Notes: a model not told the origin generated them from the letters alone. Shown: positions 48,977 through 57,948, counted from the stretch's first letter. The stretch: 64,000 nucleotides of DNA from CAYLHS01 sp964496205 (GCA_964496205.1 CAZBXV010000002.1:16905-80904), one strand, 5' to 3'. Program-made: numbers and translations.

Positions 48977-49557
48977 GCGAGCGAAGCTCGCGACGGATAG
49001 CAGAGAGCGGACAGCTGAGCAGACCCCCTCCCCGGCTTCGCCGGACCTCCCACCCATGTCCCCGGTCCGCACACACATGTCGCTTCGCTCCTGGGGGGAG
49101 GGAACCTGGGGCCCCTGTTTCGCTGGAAGGGGACGCGCCAGCGAGGTTTCCGAGCGTGAGTCCACAGGCTCCTCGCGCAACGAAGCCGCAGGGCCGAGTT
49201 TGGGCGAGGTGGCCCGGAGGGTTGTGTGGCCCGGAGGGTCGGAGGGGGTACTGGGCGAAGCCCTTGGGGAGAACCGCAGGTGGCGGAGCCGGAGGGTGAG
49301 GAGGGGGTCGAGCGCGGTCACAGTTGGTGAGTGTCACCCCCTCCGGCGTCAAGCATCAGCTCGACGCCACCTCGCCCAACATGCCCTCGCGAGGGGAGGA
49401 GACCAGAACGCCCTACGGTCTCGTGTTGGATGTGGTCGCGTCTGGCCGGGGACTGGCTGCTGGCCGCTGAATTGCTGAGTGGCTGAATAGCTGAACTGCT
49501 GAGCAGCTGACGGCTGACGGCTGGCGGGCAGGGCCCGCCTACGCCATCATTGCCCCC
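48977..49557. repeat. Intergenic region with dispersed and low-complexity repeats, no gene
   Basis: 581 bases without a credible gene. At 49325-49400 it contains a segment (accccctccggcgtc, then gctcgacgccacct and ccctcgcgaggggagga) that recurs at 53854-53940. A ggcttcgccggac piece at 49033 also recurs at 53954. At 49452-49527 a run of gctga-like words (gctgaattgctgagtggctg) forms a degenerate short tandem repeat; a shorter similar stretch is at 27962-28000. Probably a genome-wide intergenic repeat family. Confidence 0.7.
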
Positions 49558-52500
49558 GTGACCATCGAGGACTTGCGCTCCCGAATCGACGGTCTTCCTT
49601 CATCAGACCGTCGTTCATTCCGGCGCCGCCTTTCAGGGGCGGCCAGGATCGCCGCGCCCGCACGTCTCGCGAAGGTCCTCGCCGTCATCGACAAAGACCT
49701 CACCGCAACAGAAGCGCGACTCGCCTCTCGCGAGAGGTCTATCCCGAAGATCAAGTACCCGAACGACCTTCCGATCGTCGAACACCTCGACGAGCTTGCC
49801 GAGCTGATACGCGACAACCAGGTCGTGATCGTCTCGGGCGAGACCGGTTCGGGCAAGAGCACACAGATCCCCAAGCTGTGCCTCCAACTCGGACGGGGGG
49901 TCAACGGTCTCATCGGCCACACGCAGCCCCGCCGAATCGCCGCTCGATCGATTGCGGAGCGAATCGCCGAAGAGACGGGCACCCAGGTTGGCGGACTGGT
50001 CGGGTACGCCGTCCGGTTCACCGACCGGGTCGGCGACAACACGCTCATCAAGGTGATGACAGACGGACTACTGCTCGCCGAGATCCACAAGGATCGCCGG
50101 CTGCGCCGCTACGACACGATCATCGTCGACGAGGCCCATGAGCGGAGCCTCAACATCGACTTCCTCCTTGGCTACCTGCACTCGTTGCTTCCACGGCGCC
50201 CCGACCTGAAGGTGATCGTCACCTCGGCGACAATCGACACCGAACGATTCTCCGAGCACTTCGGGAACGCGCCGATCGTCGAGGTGTCCGGCCGCGCCTA
50301 CCCGGTCGAGGTGCGGGAACGGCCGTTTGAAGAGGATGTCCAGCCAGAAGCGATCGCCGGCGCCGTGGTGGAACTGGCCAAGGAAGGGTCCGGCGACATC
50401 CTCGTGTTCTGCTCAGGTGAGCGGGAGATCAGAGATGCGGTCGAGGCGATCGACGACCTGCGCCTGCGCGCCACCGACACGCTTCCGCTGTATGGACGGC
50501 TATCGGCAGCGGAGCAGCACCGCATCTTCCAGCCGCACACCGGCCGCCGGGTGGTCGTCTCCACGAACGTCGCCGAAACGTCACTCACGGTTCCGGGCAT
50601 CCGTTACGTGATCGATGCAGGTACCGCGCGCATTTCCCGTTACAGCCGTCGTACCAAGGTGCAGCGGCTTCCCATCGAACCGATCTCCCAAGCGTCTGCC
50701 AACCAGAGGGCCGGCAGGTGTGGACGTCTTGGACCGGGCATCTGCATCCGCCTCTACGACGACTTCGAAACTCGGCCTGAGTTCACCGAACCTGAGATAC
50801 TGCGCACCAACCTCGCGTCGGTCATCCTTCAGATGGCCGCCCTCGACCTTGGCGATATCGCGAGCTTCCCGTTCCTCGATCCACCCGACTCGCGCAGCAT
50901 TCGCGACGGTGTCGCCTTGCTCGAAGAACTTGGCGCGGTGAATCCCACCTACGAGGGCACGGGACGCTGGTTGACGAAACTCGGACGGCTCCTCTCCAGG
51001 TTCCCGCTCGATCTGCGACTCGCGCGGATGCTCGTCGAAGCCGACCACAACGGCTGCCTGTCCGAGGTCCAGGTGATCGCTGCCGCTCTCGCCATCCGCG
51101 ACCCGAGAGAACGTCCCTCCGATCACCGACAGCAGGCCGACCAGCTCCATGCCCGTTTCCGGGACCCCGACTCCGACCTGATGTCGTGGCTCCACCTGTG
51201 GAAGCACCTCCAGACTGAACGGAGGGCCCGCACGTCCAACCAGTTTCGCAAGATGTGCCGTGACGAGTTCCTGCACGAGGCCCGTGTCCGCGAGTGGCAG
51301 CACATCTACGCGCAGCTTGGCGACCTTGCCGACGAACTCGACATGACCCGCAATCGGACTCCGGCTACACCTGAGTCGGTCCATCGGTCGATTCTCACGG
51401 GTCTCCTGTCGCATGTCGGCGTGAAAGCCCCTGAAGGGTATGAGTACCGGGGGGCTCGCGGTGCCCGCTTCTTCATCTCGCCCGGTTCGACGTTGTTCAA
51501 GAAGGCCCCCGAGTGGGTGATGGCCGGCGAGCTGGTCGAAACCAGCAAGCTGTGGGCGAGAGACGTGGCGCCCGCGAAGCCTGAGTGGATCGAGAAGGCC
51601 GCAGTCCACCTGACGCGGTCCTCGTTTTCGGACCCGTGGTGGGATGAACGCCGCGGCGCCGCCTCCGCGAACGAGACTGTCACCCTGTACGGCCTCCCAC
51701 TCGTCACCGACAGGACCACCCTCTACAGTCGCGTCGACCCGGCCGGAGCGAGAGAACTGTTCATCCGATCGGCTCTGATCGCCGGCGAATGGGCGACTCA
51801 CCATGAGTTCGATGTCCACAACCGTGAGCTGATCGAGCACGTCCGGGACCTCGAAGCGAGGGAACGACGAACCGATCTTCTCGTCGACGAAGAAACGCTG
51901 TACTCGTTCTTCGATGCCAAGGTGCCGGCCGACGTTGTGTCCGTCCGGCACTTCGACCGCTGGTGGAAGGACGAGCGCCAACGACATCCCCATCTTCTCG
52001 ACCTGGCTCTCGATAACCTCATCGACCGGCGGGTCGCAGCGCCGGACACGGAGGCGTTTCCTGATGAGTGGCGCCATGGCGACGTGACGATGCCGCTCTC
52101 GTACGCGTTTGAACCCGGCACCGTCGCTGATGGAGTGACTGTCGATGTTCCTCTCGGACAGCTTGACCGGGTGGACCCTTCGGTGTTCGAGTGGCACGTC
52201 CCCGGGTATCGGACCGAAATCATCACAGAGCTGATTCGGACCCTCCCCAAGCCGCTCCGTAGGCCGTTCGTGCCAATCCCCGACACGGCGGCCCAGATCG
52301 CCGACCGGTTGGACTCGCGGGACGGCCGTCTGATCGTTGCCCTCCGCAAAGAACTGTCACGCCTCACCGGTGACCCGATTCCGATCGACGCCTTTGACCT
52401 CGACGCGTTGCCGCCGCACCTGAAGCCATCGTTCCGGATCGTCGACGGCGAAGGAGACCCCGTCGCCGAGGGATCTGATCTCGCGGCATTGAAGGAAGAC

Positions 52501-53382
52501 TTGAAGGAGCAGGCTCGAGCTGCGACCGGTCCGGGTCACGAGCTGGAACGGATCGGCCTGACCGCCTGGAGCTTCGGGGAACTGCCCGAAGTCGTCCGGA
52601 TCGGCGACCCGCCGGTGAACGCCTACCCGGCGCTCATCGACGAAGGAGGGTCGGTTGCCATCCGGCTGCTTGCTACCCGACAGGAACAGGCGGACGCGAT
52701 GTGGGCGGGATGCCGCCGACTGCTGGCTTTGTCGCTGCCGGCCACCGGGAAGATTCTCCGTCTCCTTCTCGACGATCAGGCCAAGCGCACCGTGCGGTCC
52801 GGTCCCCACGGGTCGCCGGCCGAGTGGATCGCGGACTGTACGACCTGTGTCGCTGGCGGTGCCATGGACGACGCCGGTGGCCCTGCGTGGGATGCGGTCG
52901 CGTTCGACGGGTTGGTTGAGCTTGCAGGCAGGGATCTGGCCGAACGAACCGATCGAGTCGGCACGGTCTCACTGCGCATCCTCGAATTGGCGGCGGAGCT
53001 GACAAGAGCGCTGGCGCGGTCCGATGGCCCCGCGGTCGAGGATATGCGCGCCCAGCTCGATCAGCTGGTCTATCCCGGGTTCGTGACATCTGTGGGGCCC
53101 GCTCATCTCGACGACGTCGAGCGGTATCTGCGTGCCATGCTCCGGCGTCTGGAGCGGCTAGCCGAGGACCCGGTGAAGGACGCAGAGCTCATGGTCAGGG
53201 TGCAGCGACTGGAGGCAGAGCACGACCGGCTCGTGGACGTGATCGGCCCGACCCCCGGACTGGTGGACATTGCTTGGATGCTTCAGGAGTTGCGGGTCAG
53301 TTTCTTTGCCCAGTCACTCGGCACGAGCGGCAAGGTGAGCGAGCAGCGCATCCTGAGGGCCCTGGCCGACACCGCGAGGTGA
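49558..53382 (+). CDS. hrpA: ATP-dependent DEAH-box RNA helicase HrpA
   Basis: 1274 residues, the usual length for HrpA. Walker A GETGSGKS (residues 94-101), motif Ia HTQPRRIAARS, DEAH at 191-194, motif III VIVTSATIDTERFSEHF, and motifs V-VI STNVAETSLTVPGIRYVID and QRAGRCGRLGPGICIRLYD. The helicase-associated and OB regions follow, then a long C-terminal DUF3418-type region to the end (RAMLRRLERLAEDPVKDAEL). HrpA unwinds RNA and rescues stalled ribosomes in proteobacteria; here the role is by homology. GTG 49558 gives the standard N-terminus. Confidence 0.96.
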   Translation: MTIEDLRSRIDGLPSSDRRSFRRRLSGAARIAAPARLAKVLAVIDKDLTATEARLASRERSIPKIKYPNDLPIVEHLDELAELIRDNQVVIVSGETGSGKSTQIPKLCLQLGRGVNGLIGHTQPRRIAARSIAERIAEETGTQVGGLVGYAVRFTDRVGDNTLIKVMTDGLLLAEIHKDRRLRRYDTIIVDEAHERSLNIDFLLGYLHSLLPRRPDLKVIVTSATIDTERFSEHFGNAPIVEVSGRAYPVEVRERPFEEDVQPEAIAGAVVELAKEGSGDILVFCSGEREIRDAVEAIDDLRLRATDTLPLYGRLSAAEQHRIFQPHTGRRVVVSTNVAETSLTVPGIRYVIDAGTARISRYSRRTKVQRLPIEPISQASANQRAGRCGRLGPGICIRLYDDFETRPEFTEPEILRTNLASVILQMAALDLGDIASFPFLDPPDSRSIRDGVALLEELGAVNPTYEGTGRWLTKLGRLLSRFPLDLRLARMLVEADHNGCLSEVQVIAAALAIRDPRERPSDHRQQADQLHARFRDPDSDLMSWLHLWKHLQTERRARTSNQFRKMCRDEFLHEARVREWQHIYAQLGDLADELDMTRNRTPATPESVHRSILTGLLSHVGVKAPEGYEYRGARGARFFISPGSTLFKKAPEWVMAGELVETSKLWARDVAPAKPEWIEKAAVHLTRSSFSDPWWDERRGAASANETVTLYGLPLVTDRTTLYSRVDPAGARELFIRSALIAGEWATHHEFDVHNRELIEHVRDLEARERRTDLLVDEETLYSFFDAKVPADVVSVRHFDRWWKDERQRHPHLLDLALDNLIDRRVAAPDTEAFPDEWRHGDVTMPLSYAFEPGTVADGVTVDVPLGQLDRVDPSVFEWHVPGYRTEIITELIRTLPKPLRRPFVPIPDTAAQIADRLDSRDGRLIVALRKELSRLTGDPIPIDAFDLDALPPHLKPSFRIVDGEGDPVAEGSDLAALKEDLKEQARAATGPGHELERIGLTAWSFGELPEVVRIGDPPVNAYPALIDEGGSVAIRLLATRQEQADAMWAGCRRLLALSLPATGKILRLLLDDQAKRTVRSGPHGSPAEWIADCTTCVAGGAMDDAGGPAWDAVAFDGLVELAGRDLAERTDRVGTVSLRILELAAELTRALARSDGPAVEDMRAQLDQLVYPGFVTSVGPAHLDDVERYLRAMLRRLERLAEDPVKDAELMVRVQRLEAEHDRLVDVIGPTPGLVDIAWMLQELRVSFFAQSLGTSGKVSEQRILRALADTAR

Positions 53383-53397
53383 GCGGCTGCTGGTCGC

Positions 53398-53826
53398 CTA
53401 GAACCGGTCCCGGAACCGGACCAGGTTTCGTCGCCAGATCGAGCGGAGAACGGGCCTCGCGGCGATGCCGGCGATCGGTCCGCCGGCCCACCACGGGAAC
53501 GACAGAGTCTCGGACCACGCGAACCGGGTTCCCGTGTCGATTTCGGTGAGCGCGAACCGGCCCACTCCTGTCACCACGCCCCTGTGAAGGACGGCGAGCG
53601 TCGATGGGGGTTCCCACGCGGTCACCTCGAGGATGTCGGCGGTACGGAGCGGTCCAACCCGTGTCATCACCCGTATTGCCGTACCCACGCCTTCTCGGCG
53701 TTCGGTGAGGAACTCGATGGACTCGGCATCTTGCATCCACTCTGAGTGCGACGACAGGTCCGACAAGCGATCCCACACTCGCTCGATAGGTGCGTTGATG
53801 TCGATCGAGACCGTGATGCCTGCCAT
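53398..53826 (-). CDS. SRPBCC-family protein
   Basis: 142 residues of the START/Bet v1-like fold: ITVSIDINAPIERVWDRLSD, HSEWMQDAESIEFL and VTAWEPPSTLAVLHRG, with the C-terminal helix ARPVLRSIWRRNLVRFRDRF. Such proteins hold small hydrophobic ligands or act as cyclase-like enzymes; nothing more can be said. ATG 53826 has TATCGT 6 bases upstream. It converges on hrpA. Confidence 0.88.
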   Translation of the reverse strand: MAGITVSIDINAPIERVWDRLSDLSSHSEWMQDAESIEFLTERREGVGTAIRVMTRVGPLRTADILEVTAWEPPSTLAVLHRGVVTGVGRFALTEIDTGTRFAWSETLSFPWWAGGPIAGIAARPVLRSIWRRNLVRFRDRF

Positions 53827-53832
53827 GGCGTC

Positions 53833-53838
53833 ACGATA
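53833..53838 (-). promoter_or_regulatory. Putative leaderless -10 box (TATCGT)
   Basis: Minus-strand TATCGT, 6 bases before ATG 53826 of the SRPBCC gene. Confidence 0.45.
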
Positions 53839-53853
53839 GGGGAGCCCGGCTTG

Positions 53854-53979
53854 GTTGGTGGGTGCCGCCCCCTCCGGCGTCGAGCGCCGGCTCGACGCCA
53901 CCTTCCCCAACTGCCGGGCTTCACCCTCGCGAGGGGAGGAGATGAAGACCCCCCGGCTTCGCCGGACGTCCCCCAACGT
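53854..53979. repeat. Dispersed intergenic repeat, second copy, running into an assembly gap
   Basis: About 125 bases beginning ttggtgggtgccgccccc, with ctcgacgccacct, cttcaccctcgcgagggg and ggcttcgccggacgtccc. It parallels 49325-49400 and continues into the N block, which suggests that the repeat caused the assembly break. Confidence 0.75.
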
Positions 53980-54079
53980 NNNNNNNNNNNNNNNNNNNNN
54001 NNNNNNNNNNNNNNNNNNNNNNNNNNNNNNNNNNNNNNNNNNNNNNNNNNNNNNNNNNNNNNNNNNNNNNNNNNNNNNN
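53980..54079. other. Assembly gap (100 N)
   Basis: Exactly 100 N. The left edge lies in a dispersed repeat. No shared end sequence is seen, so the true size is unknown. Confidence 0.98.
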
Positions 54080-54097
54080 CGACCGACGACCGCCAAG

Positions 54098-54103
54098 TAG
54101 GCT
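54098..54103 (+). promoter_or_regulatory. Putative leaderless -10 box (TAGGCT)
   Basis: Plus-strand TAGGCT, 7 bases before ATG 54111, just right of the gap. It supports this start even though upstream sequence is missing. Confidence 0.5.
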
Positions 54104-54110
54104 CGCCTCG

Positions 54111-55196
54111 ATGCAACCACCGGCCGACATGAACGTGACGAGGGGTGTGATCGCTGCACACGATCTGACCGCGACCGCTTCTGGGTATCTCACCGGCGAC
54201 GTGGCGATGTCGCTTCCTTTTGAGGCACTGGCCCCTTTCAAGAACGCGTTGAAGCAGTTCTTTTCGACGGAGGCTTGGACAGAGGCGGATGCCGATGCGC
54301 TCTCGGATCTGGTGACGCCGCACATGTCGGGGGGATGGTGGGAGCACGACCTTGGAGGAGGCATCTCGCTGACCTATGGGATCAGAGACGGAAGCTTCGT
54401 GCTGTGGGTATCGGGTGCGTCGACACCGGCGGTGTCGATCTTTGACAGAGTGTTCGAAGGTCCGGTGGTTCCTCAAGCGACACCGCACCCGCGCAAGGTG
54501 AAATTCACGACTGGCGGTTCACCCGCCCCGAGCATCTGGTACCTGCGGTCGGACCCGGCACCGTCGGACCCTCGGGTCCGGCGTCTGTTCGATGAGCCAT
54601 ACGTGACCGACGTGATGGTTGCCGGTGAGTTCGTGACCATCGGTATCAGCGGCCGTGAGTCATGGGAGCGGCGACTCGAGCCCCTGCTTGCGCTGGTCAC
54701 GGAGCTGTTCGAGACCTCCGAGCACTCGGCTCCGGAGCGAACGCGTGACGAACTGCTTGCTGAAGCGGGGGAGCGATCGAACAGACGACCGGGCGAGCTT
54801 CACCTGCTCGATCCGAACGTCCCCGGGGACCGAGCCCTCCTGATGGATGCGCTTGATGATGACGACGTCAGGGTGCGTCGAGTTGCGGTTGCAGTGCTGC
54901 TGGAGTCGAGCGACGAAGCGGTTCGGCGGGAGGTGGCCCGACGTGGAGCGACGGACCCCTCGCGGGCTGTACGTCGTACCGCCGTCGACGCCGCGGCAGG
55001 GGCGGGCGAGGAGCACTTCAGATCGCTGTTCGAGACGGCGCTCGAGGACGACGACCCCTGGATTCGCTGGAAGGCGGTCCGATCGATTGGTGAGCTGGGG
55101 CTTGACTCGAGCAGGGATGCGGTCTCCGCACTCCAGGATGACCCCGATTTTCAGGTCCGCTTCGAGGTGGCGAAGGTGTTGAGGGAGGGTCGGTAG
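54111..55196 (+). CDS. Nfu N-terminal-like/HEAT-repeat protein
   Basis: 361 residues. Residues 1-115 form a domain I do not recognise. Residues 123-205 (ATPHPRKVKFTTGGSPAPSI, RRLFDEPYVTDVMVAGEFVT) resemble the Nfu_N domain of iron-sulfur scaffold proteins. Residues 235-361 are HEAT repeats: LDDDDVRVRRVAVAVLLESS, RRGATDPSRAVRRTAVDAAA, LEDDDPWIRWKAVRSIGELG. The Nfu_N plus HEAT combination recalls the CvfC virulence-factor family of Firmicutes, itself of unclear action. No C-x-x-C cluster motif is present, so it is not a scaffold by itself. Confidence 0.82.
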   Translation: MQPPADMNVTRGVIAAHDLTATASGYLTGDVAMSLPFEALAPFKNALKQFFSTEAWTEADADALSDLVTPHMSGGWWEHDLGGGISLTYGIRDGSFVLWVSGASTPAVSIFDRVFEGPVVPQATPHPRKVKFTTGGSPAPSIWYLRSDPAPSDPRVRRLFDEPYVTDVMVAGEFVTIGISGRESWERRLEPLLALVTELFETSEHSAPERTRDELLAEAGERSNRRPGELHLLDPNVPGDRALLMDALDDDDVRVRRVAVAVLLESSDEAVRREVARRGATDPSRAVRRTAVDAAAGAGEEHFRSLFETALEDDDPWIRWKAVRSIGELGLDSSRDAVSALQDDPDFQVRFEVAKVLREGR

Positions 55197-55436
55197 GAGG
55201 GCCTATTCACCTCAATCGGGGGAGTCGTACAGGTACGGGACGACGGAAATGGGATTCCGACTGAGTTGAGCGAGCGGGTCTTCGGAGCCTTCTATCGGGT
55301 TCCAACCGTCGATGTCCACCCGTCATCGATCGGTCTCGCTGTCTCACGGTACCTTGCCAGATTGATGGGCGGGGATCTCGTCTATCGACGCGAAGCCGGC
55401 GAGAGCGTCTTCGAGCTATCGCTCCCCATAGCCGTT
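55197..55436 (+). pseudogene. C-terminal remnant of a sensor histidine kinase
   Basis: Directly after the HEAT gene stop and in the same frame, an ATP-binding end of a histidine kinase is readable: VVQVRDDGNGIPTELSERVF (N/G1 box D-D-G-N-G-I-P), YRVPTVDVHPSSIGLAVSRY with a degenerate G2 box, and LARLMGGDLVYRREAGESVF followed by ELSLPI. The rest of the kinase (sensor, dimerisation helix, phospho-His) is absent. The frame then runs on without family similarity to 55649. It has no start of its own. A decayed fragment, possibly left by recombination. Confidence 0.75.
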
Positions 55437-55612
55437 GAGAGCCTTCCTCGGAAGCTCGGCGATACCCAGACGGCAGCCCGCTCGCTTTGTGAGGACCGAA
55501 ACAGCTCGGAGGCCACTTCCTCGGCAACATCCGATCGCCACCAGAGGCTCGCAAGTATTGCTTATTTCTCCTTCGCAGTACCGTTTATGCGGGCTGGAGA
55601 AACGAGGTGTCT

Positions 55613-56746
55613 ATGCAAAGGCACGGAAGCGTACGCGTCGTCGTACTGACGCTACTGATGGTCATCGGCCTCATCCTCCCGGGTGCGGCCGCGTCGGCGG
55701 ATTCTTCATATGCGGTCGTCGCAAGCGGGCTTCACAGTCCCCGCGGGCTCGCATTCGGACCGGGCAACATCCTGTACGTCGCACAAGCTGGCGATTCGCT
55801 GGGCAACAACGGATCGATCATTCAGATTCGAAATTCGCAGTCGCAGAACCCGAAGGTACGAACTGTCGTCGATGGTCTTCCGACAGGACCGGGCGAGAAC
55901 CCCGGTGAGTACATCGGAGTAGGGGGGATCTCGGTCCTCGGCAATGGGACCAACTCCTCGCTGTATGGGATCGTGGGGGAGGCTCCCCAAAACACCGGTA
56001 ACAACCCGTCGTTCGGCTGGCTGTTCGATGTCAGCAACAAGGGGGCGAGCACCAACATCGCAAATGTCGGTTCGTTCAACTACGACTGGACGGCATCCAA
56101 CGATCTGGTACCAGGTCAGTTCCCTGACGCGAACCCGTACGGTGTCCTCGCCGTGCCGGGTCACGTGTACGTGGTCGATGCAGGCGCAAACACGCTCGAC
56201 GAGGTGATGCCCGACGGGTCGGTTCAGGTGCTCGCGTTCTTCCCCAATACCCTGGCAAGTGATGCCATCCCTACGTGCGTCACACAGGGTCCCGACGGAG
56301 CGCTCTACGTAGGAACCCTTGCGCTGGTCGACAGCGTAATCTTCGGACCGTCTGCCAAGGTGTACCGGGTCGACCCATCCCAGGCGAACTGGAGCGATCC
56401 GACGAAGACGCCGATGACCGAGTGGGCAACCGACTTGTTCCCGATCAACGGGTGCACATTCGGTCCCGACGGGAACTTCTACGCGAGTGAGCTATTCACG
56501 AATCCGGCGACTGCCGGCGACTTCGATGGGAATGTGGGCGCCGCGTTCGGAACGATCTTCTCAGACCCGCAGGGTGACGTTGTGGAGATTCCTTTCAGCT
56601 CTCCAACGACGCATACGTTCCTGACGGGTGGTGCGCTCAACGCCGCCGGCGGTGTGGCCGTGGCCCCCAACGGTGACGTATTCGTCGCCGATGGCACGGC
56701 ATACGTGGCACCTGGCGGTGGCCGTGTGCTACGACTAGACCGCTGA
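55613..56746 (+). CDS. ScyD/ScyE-family exported beta-propeller protein
   Basis: 377 residues. Signal peptide (VRVVVLTLLMVIGLILPGAA, cleavage near ASA-DSS), then an NHL/SGL-like propeller: SGLHSPRGLAFGPGNILYVA, TCVTQGPDGALYVGTLALVD, NGCTFGPDGNFYASELFTNP and AGGVAVAPNGDVFVADGTAY. The family is named after cyanobacterial scytonemin genes but occurs widely in actinobacteria, with unknown function. ATG 55613 has GAGG upstream; GTG 55607 is less likely. It is followed by a perfect terminator-like hairpin. Confidence 0.88.
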   Translation: MQRHGSVRVVVLTLLMVIGLILPGAAASADSSYAVVASGLHSPRGLAFGPGNILYVAQAGDSLGNNGSIIQIRNSQSQNPKVRTVVDGLPTGPGENPGEYIGVGGISVLGNGTNSSLYGIVGEAPQNTGNNPSFGWLFDVSNKGASTNIANVGSFNYDWTASNDLVPGQFPDANPYGVLAVPGHVYVVDAGANTLDEVMPDGSVQVLAFFPNTLASDAIPTCVTQGPDGALYVGTLALVDSVIFGPSAKVYRVDPSQANWSDPTKTPMTEWATDLFPINGCTFGPDGNFYASELFTNPATAGDFDGNVGAAFGTIFSDPQGDVVEIPFSSPTTHTFLTGGALNAAGGVAVAPNGDVFVADGTAYVAPGGGRVLRLDR

Positions 56747-56768
56747 CCTTTCGAACCACCCGAAACAG

Positions 56769-56800
56769 AACGACGCCCCCGGTTTCCCGGGGGCGTCGTT
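56769..56800. terminator. Perfect 14-bp hairpin between convergent genes
   Basis: Arms aacgacgcccccgg (56769-56782) and ccgggggcgtcgtt (56787-56800) with a TTTC loop. It lies 22 bases after the ScyD/ScyE stop and 16 before the DUF2892 stop, so it can serve both transcripts. Confidence 0.85.
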
Positions 56801-56816
56801 GAGGTCGGTGAGCGTG

Positions 56817-57029
56817 TTAGGCGGTCGCCGTGTCGTCGTGGCGAGTGCGGAACTTCGTGATCCAATAGATCGGGCAGAATCCGAGCGCACCCGTGATCAA
56901 CAGGACAAACCCGAGGATGACGAGAACAACGCCCCAGCCGCCGCTGACGACGCCGAACCCGAGATACAGAAGGACGGCGCCGACGATGATGCGGACGACC
57001 TGATCCCAGCTTGCTTCGTTCTTTTTCAT
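56817..57029 (-). CDS. DUF2892 (YgaP-like) membrane protein
   Basis: 70 residues with two helices: DQVVRIIVGAVLLYLGFGVV and VVLVILGFVLLITGALGFCP followed by IYWITKFRTR. The R-I-I-x-G and G-x-C-P-x-Y features are those of DUF2892, found as the membrane anchor of YgaP rhodaneses and as free proteins. No rhodanese is adjacent. ATG 57029 is the usual start. Function unknown. Confidence 0.9.
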   Translation of the reverse strand: MKKNEASWDQVVRIIVGAVLLYLGFGVVSGGWGVVLVILGFVLLITGALGFCPIYWITKFRTRHDDTATA

Positions 57030-57090
57030 CGATTGCTCCTTTCACCCTGTATGTCGCGCGAAGGGACCGATCGGTCACATCGACGAGTGC

Positions 57091-57309
57091 CTACGACTCG
57101 AGCAGCCGCCGGATCCGGTCCCGGGACTCTGGTGTCATGTGAAGGCGACCGTGTTCCTCGTAGAGGCGGTTGACGGCGGTGAGGTCATCGACGATCAGTC
57201 GGCACGAGTTGCAGGTGGCGAGGTGCTCGAGTGCTGCGTCGCGCTGCTCATCGGTGATGTGCCCGTCCAAGAATTCGGGAAGGAGCGCGTCGAGTTCGTC
57301 GCAGGTCAT
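57091..57309 (-). CDS. Anti-sigma factor with zinc-finger (ZAS/zf-HC2) domain
   Basis: 72 residues: CDELDALLPEFLDGHITDEQ, then ALEHLATCNSCRLIVDDLTA, giving the H-x3-C-x2-C motif of zinc-binding anti-sigma factors. There is no membrane helix, so it is a soluble form, which may respond to redox state through its Cys. ATG 57309 overlaps the sigma-factor stop by 4 bases (ATGA), so both are made in balance. It should hold the ECF sigma factor 57306-57815 inactive. Confidence 0.92.
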   Translation of the reverse strand: MTCDELDALLPEFLDGHITDEQRDAALEHLATCNSCRLIVDDLTAVNRLYEEHGRLHMTPESRDRIRRLLES

Positions 57310-57815
57310 AGGTATCCCTTCAACTCGGAGCGAAGGATCGTTCTGGCCCTGGCGAGACGCATCTTCACGGATGATTCGGAGATCTCCAGTACATGAGCGA
57401 CGTCTCTCGTTGAGAGACCCTCGATCTGCCTGAGAACGAACGCTGCCTTCAGCGACGGGGAGAGCGTTTCAATGGCCCGGTCGAGTGCGGAGGCCAGCTC
57501 GAGTGTGAGCACCGACCGTTCAACATCCGAACGGCCGGGTCCGGCGAGATCGACCATGTCGACCGGATCGGTCGGGAAGTCCCGCCGTTTCCGCTGCTGA
57601 GTGATCGCCGACCGGTACGCGATTCGGTACAACCACCCCTCGATGGGGCCCTCACCCCGGTAGGAAACGATCGAGCGCAGCGCGGCGAGGAACGTTTCTT
57701 GGACAACGTCCTCGGCGAGGAACCGGTCGTTGAGCAGCCTGTAGCCGAGCGTATAGACGCCATCGGCGTAGCGATCGAAGAGATCGAGGACGGTTGCCGT
57801 GTTGGTTGGGTTCAC
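57306..57815 (-). CDS. ECF RNA polymerase sigma factor
   Basis: 169 residues. Region 2 (FDRYADGVYTLGYRLLNDRF, AEDVVQETFLAALRSIVSYR, EGWLYRIAYRSAITQQRKRR) and region 4 (SPSLKAAFVLRQIEGLSTRD, VAHVLEISESSVKMRLARAR) are complete. GTG 57815 has GGAG upstream. It is paired with a soluble zinc anti-sigma factor and lies downstream of a CPBP protease gene on the same strand. Its regulon is unknown; the 133 bases upstream hold no recognisable autoregulated promoter. Confidence 0.95.
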   Translation of the reverse strand: MNPTNTATVLDLFDRYADGVYTLGYRLLNDRFLAEDVVQETFLAALRSIVSYRGEGPIEGWLYRIAYRSAITQQRKRRDFPTDPVDMVDLAGPGRSDVERSVLTLELASALDRAIETLSPSLKAAFVLRQIEGLSTRDVAHVLEISESSVKMRLARARTILRSELKGYL

Positions 57816-57948
57816 TCGAACTCCTTCGACCGACGAGTCTATTGGTCGCGCACCCTTCTCGTTCTTGTCGATCGTGACTCCGGCGAGCGGGGCCGTTCTC
57901 GAACGGGATAGGTCGGAAACCTATGGGCACCTTGTCAGGACGAAGGTT

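Noticed and set aside
50581..52197. 538-codon minus-strand open frame
   Set aside because: It is antisense to hrpA, whose helicase motifs are complete in the plus frame.
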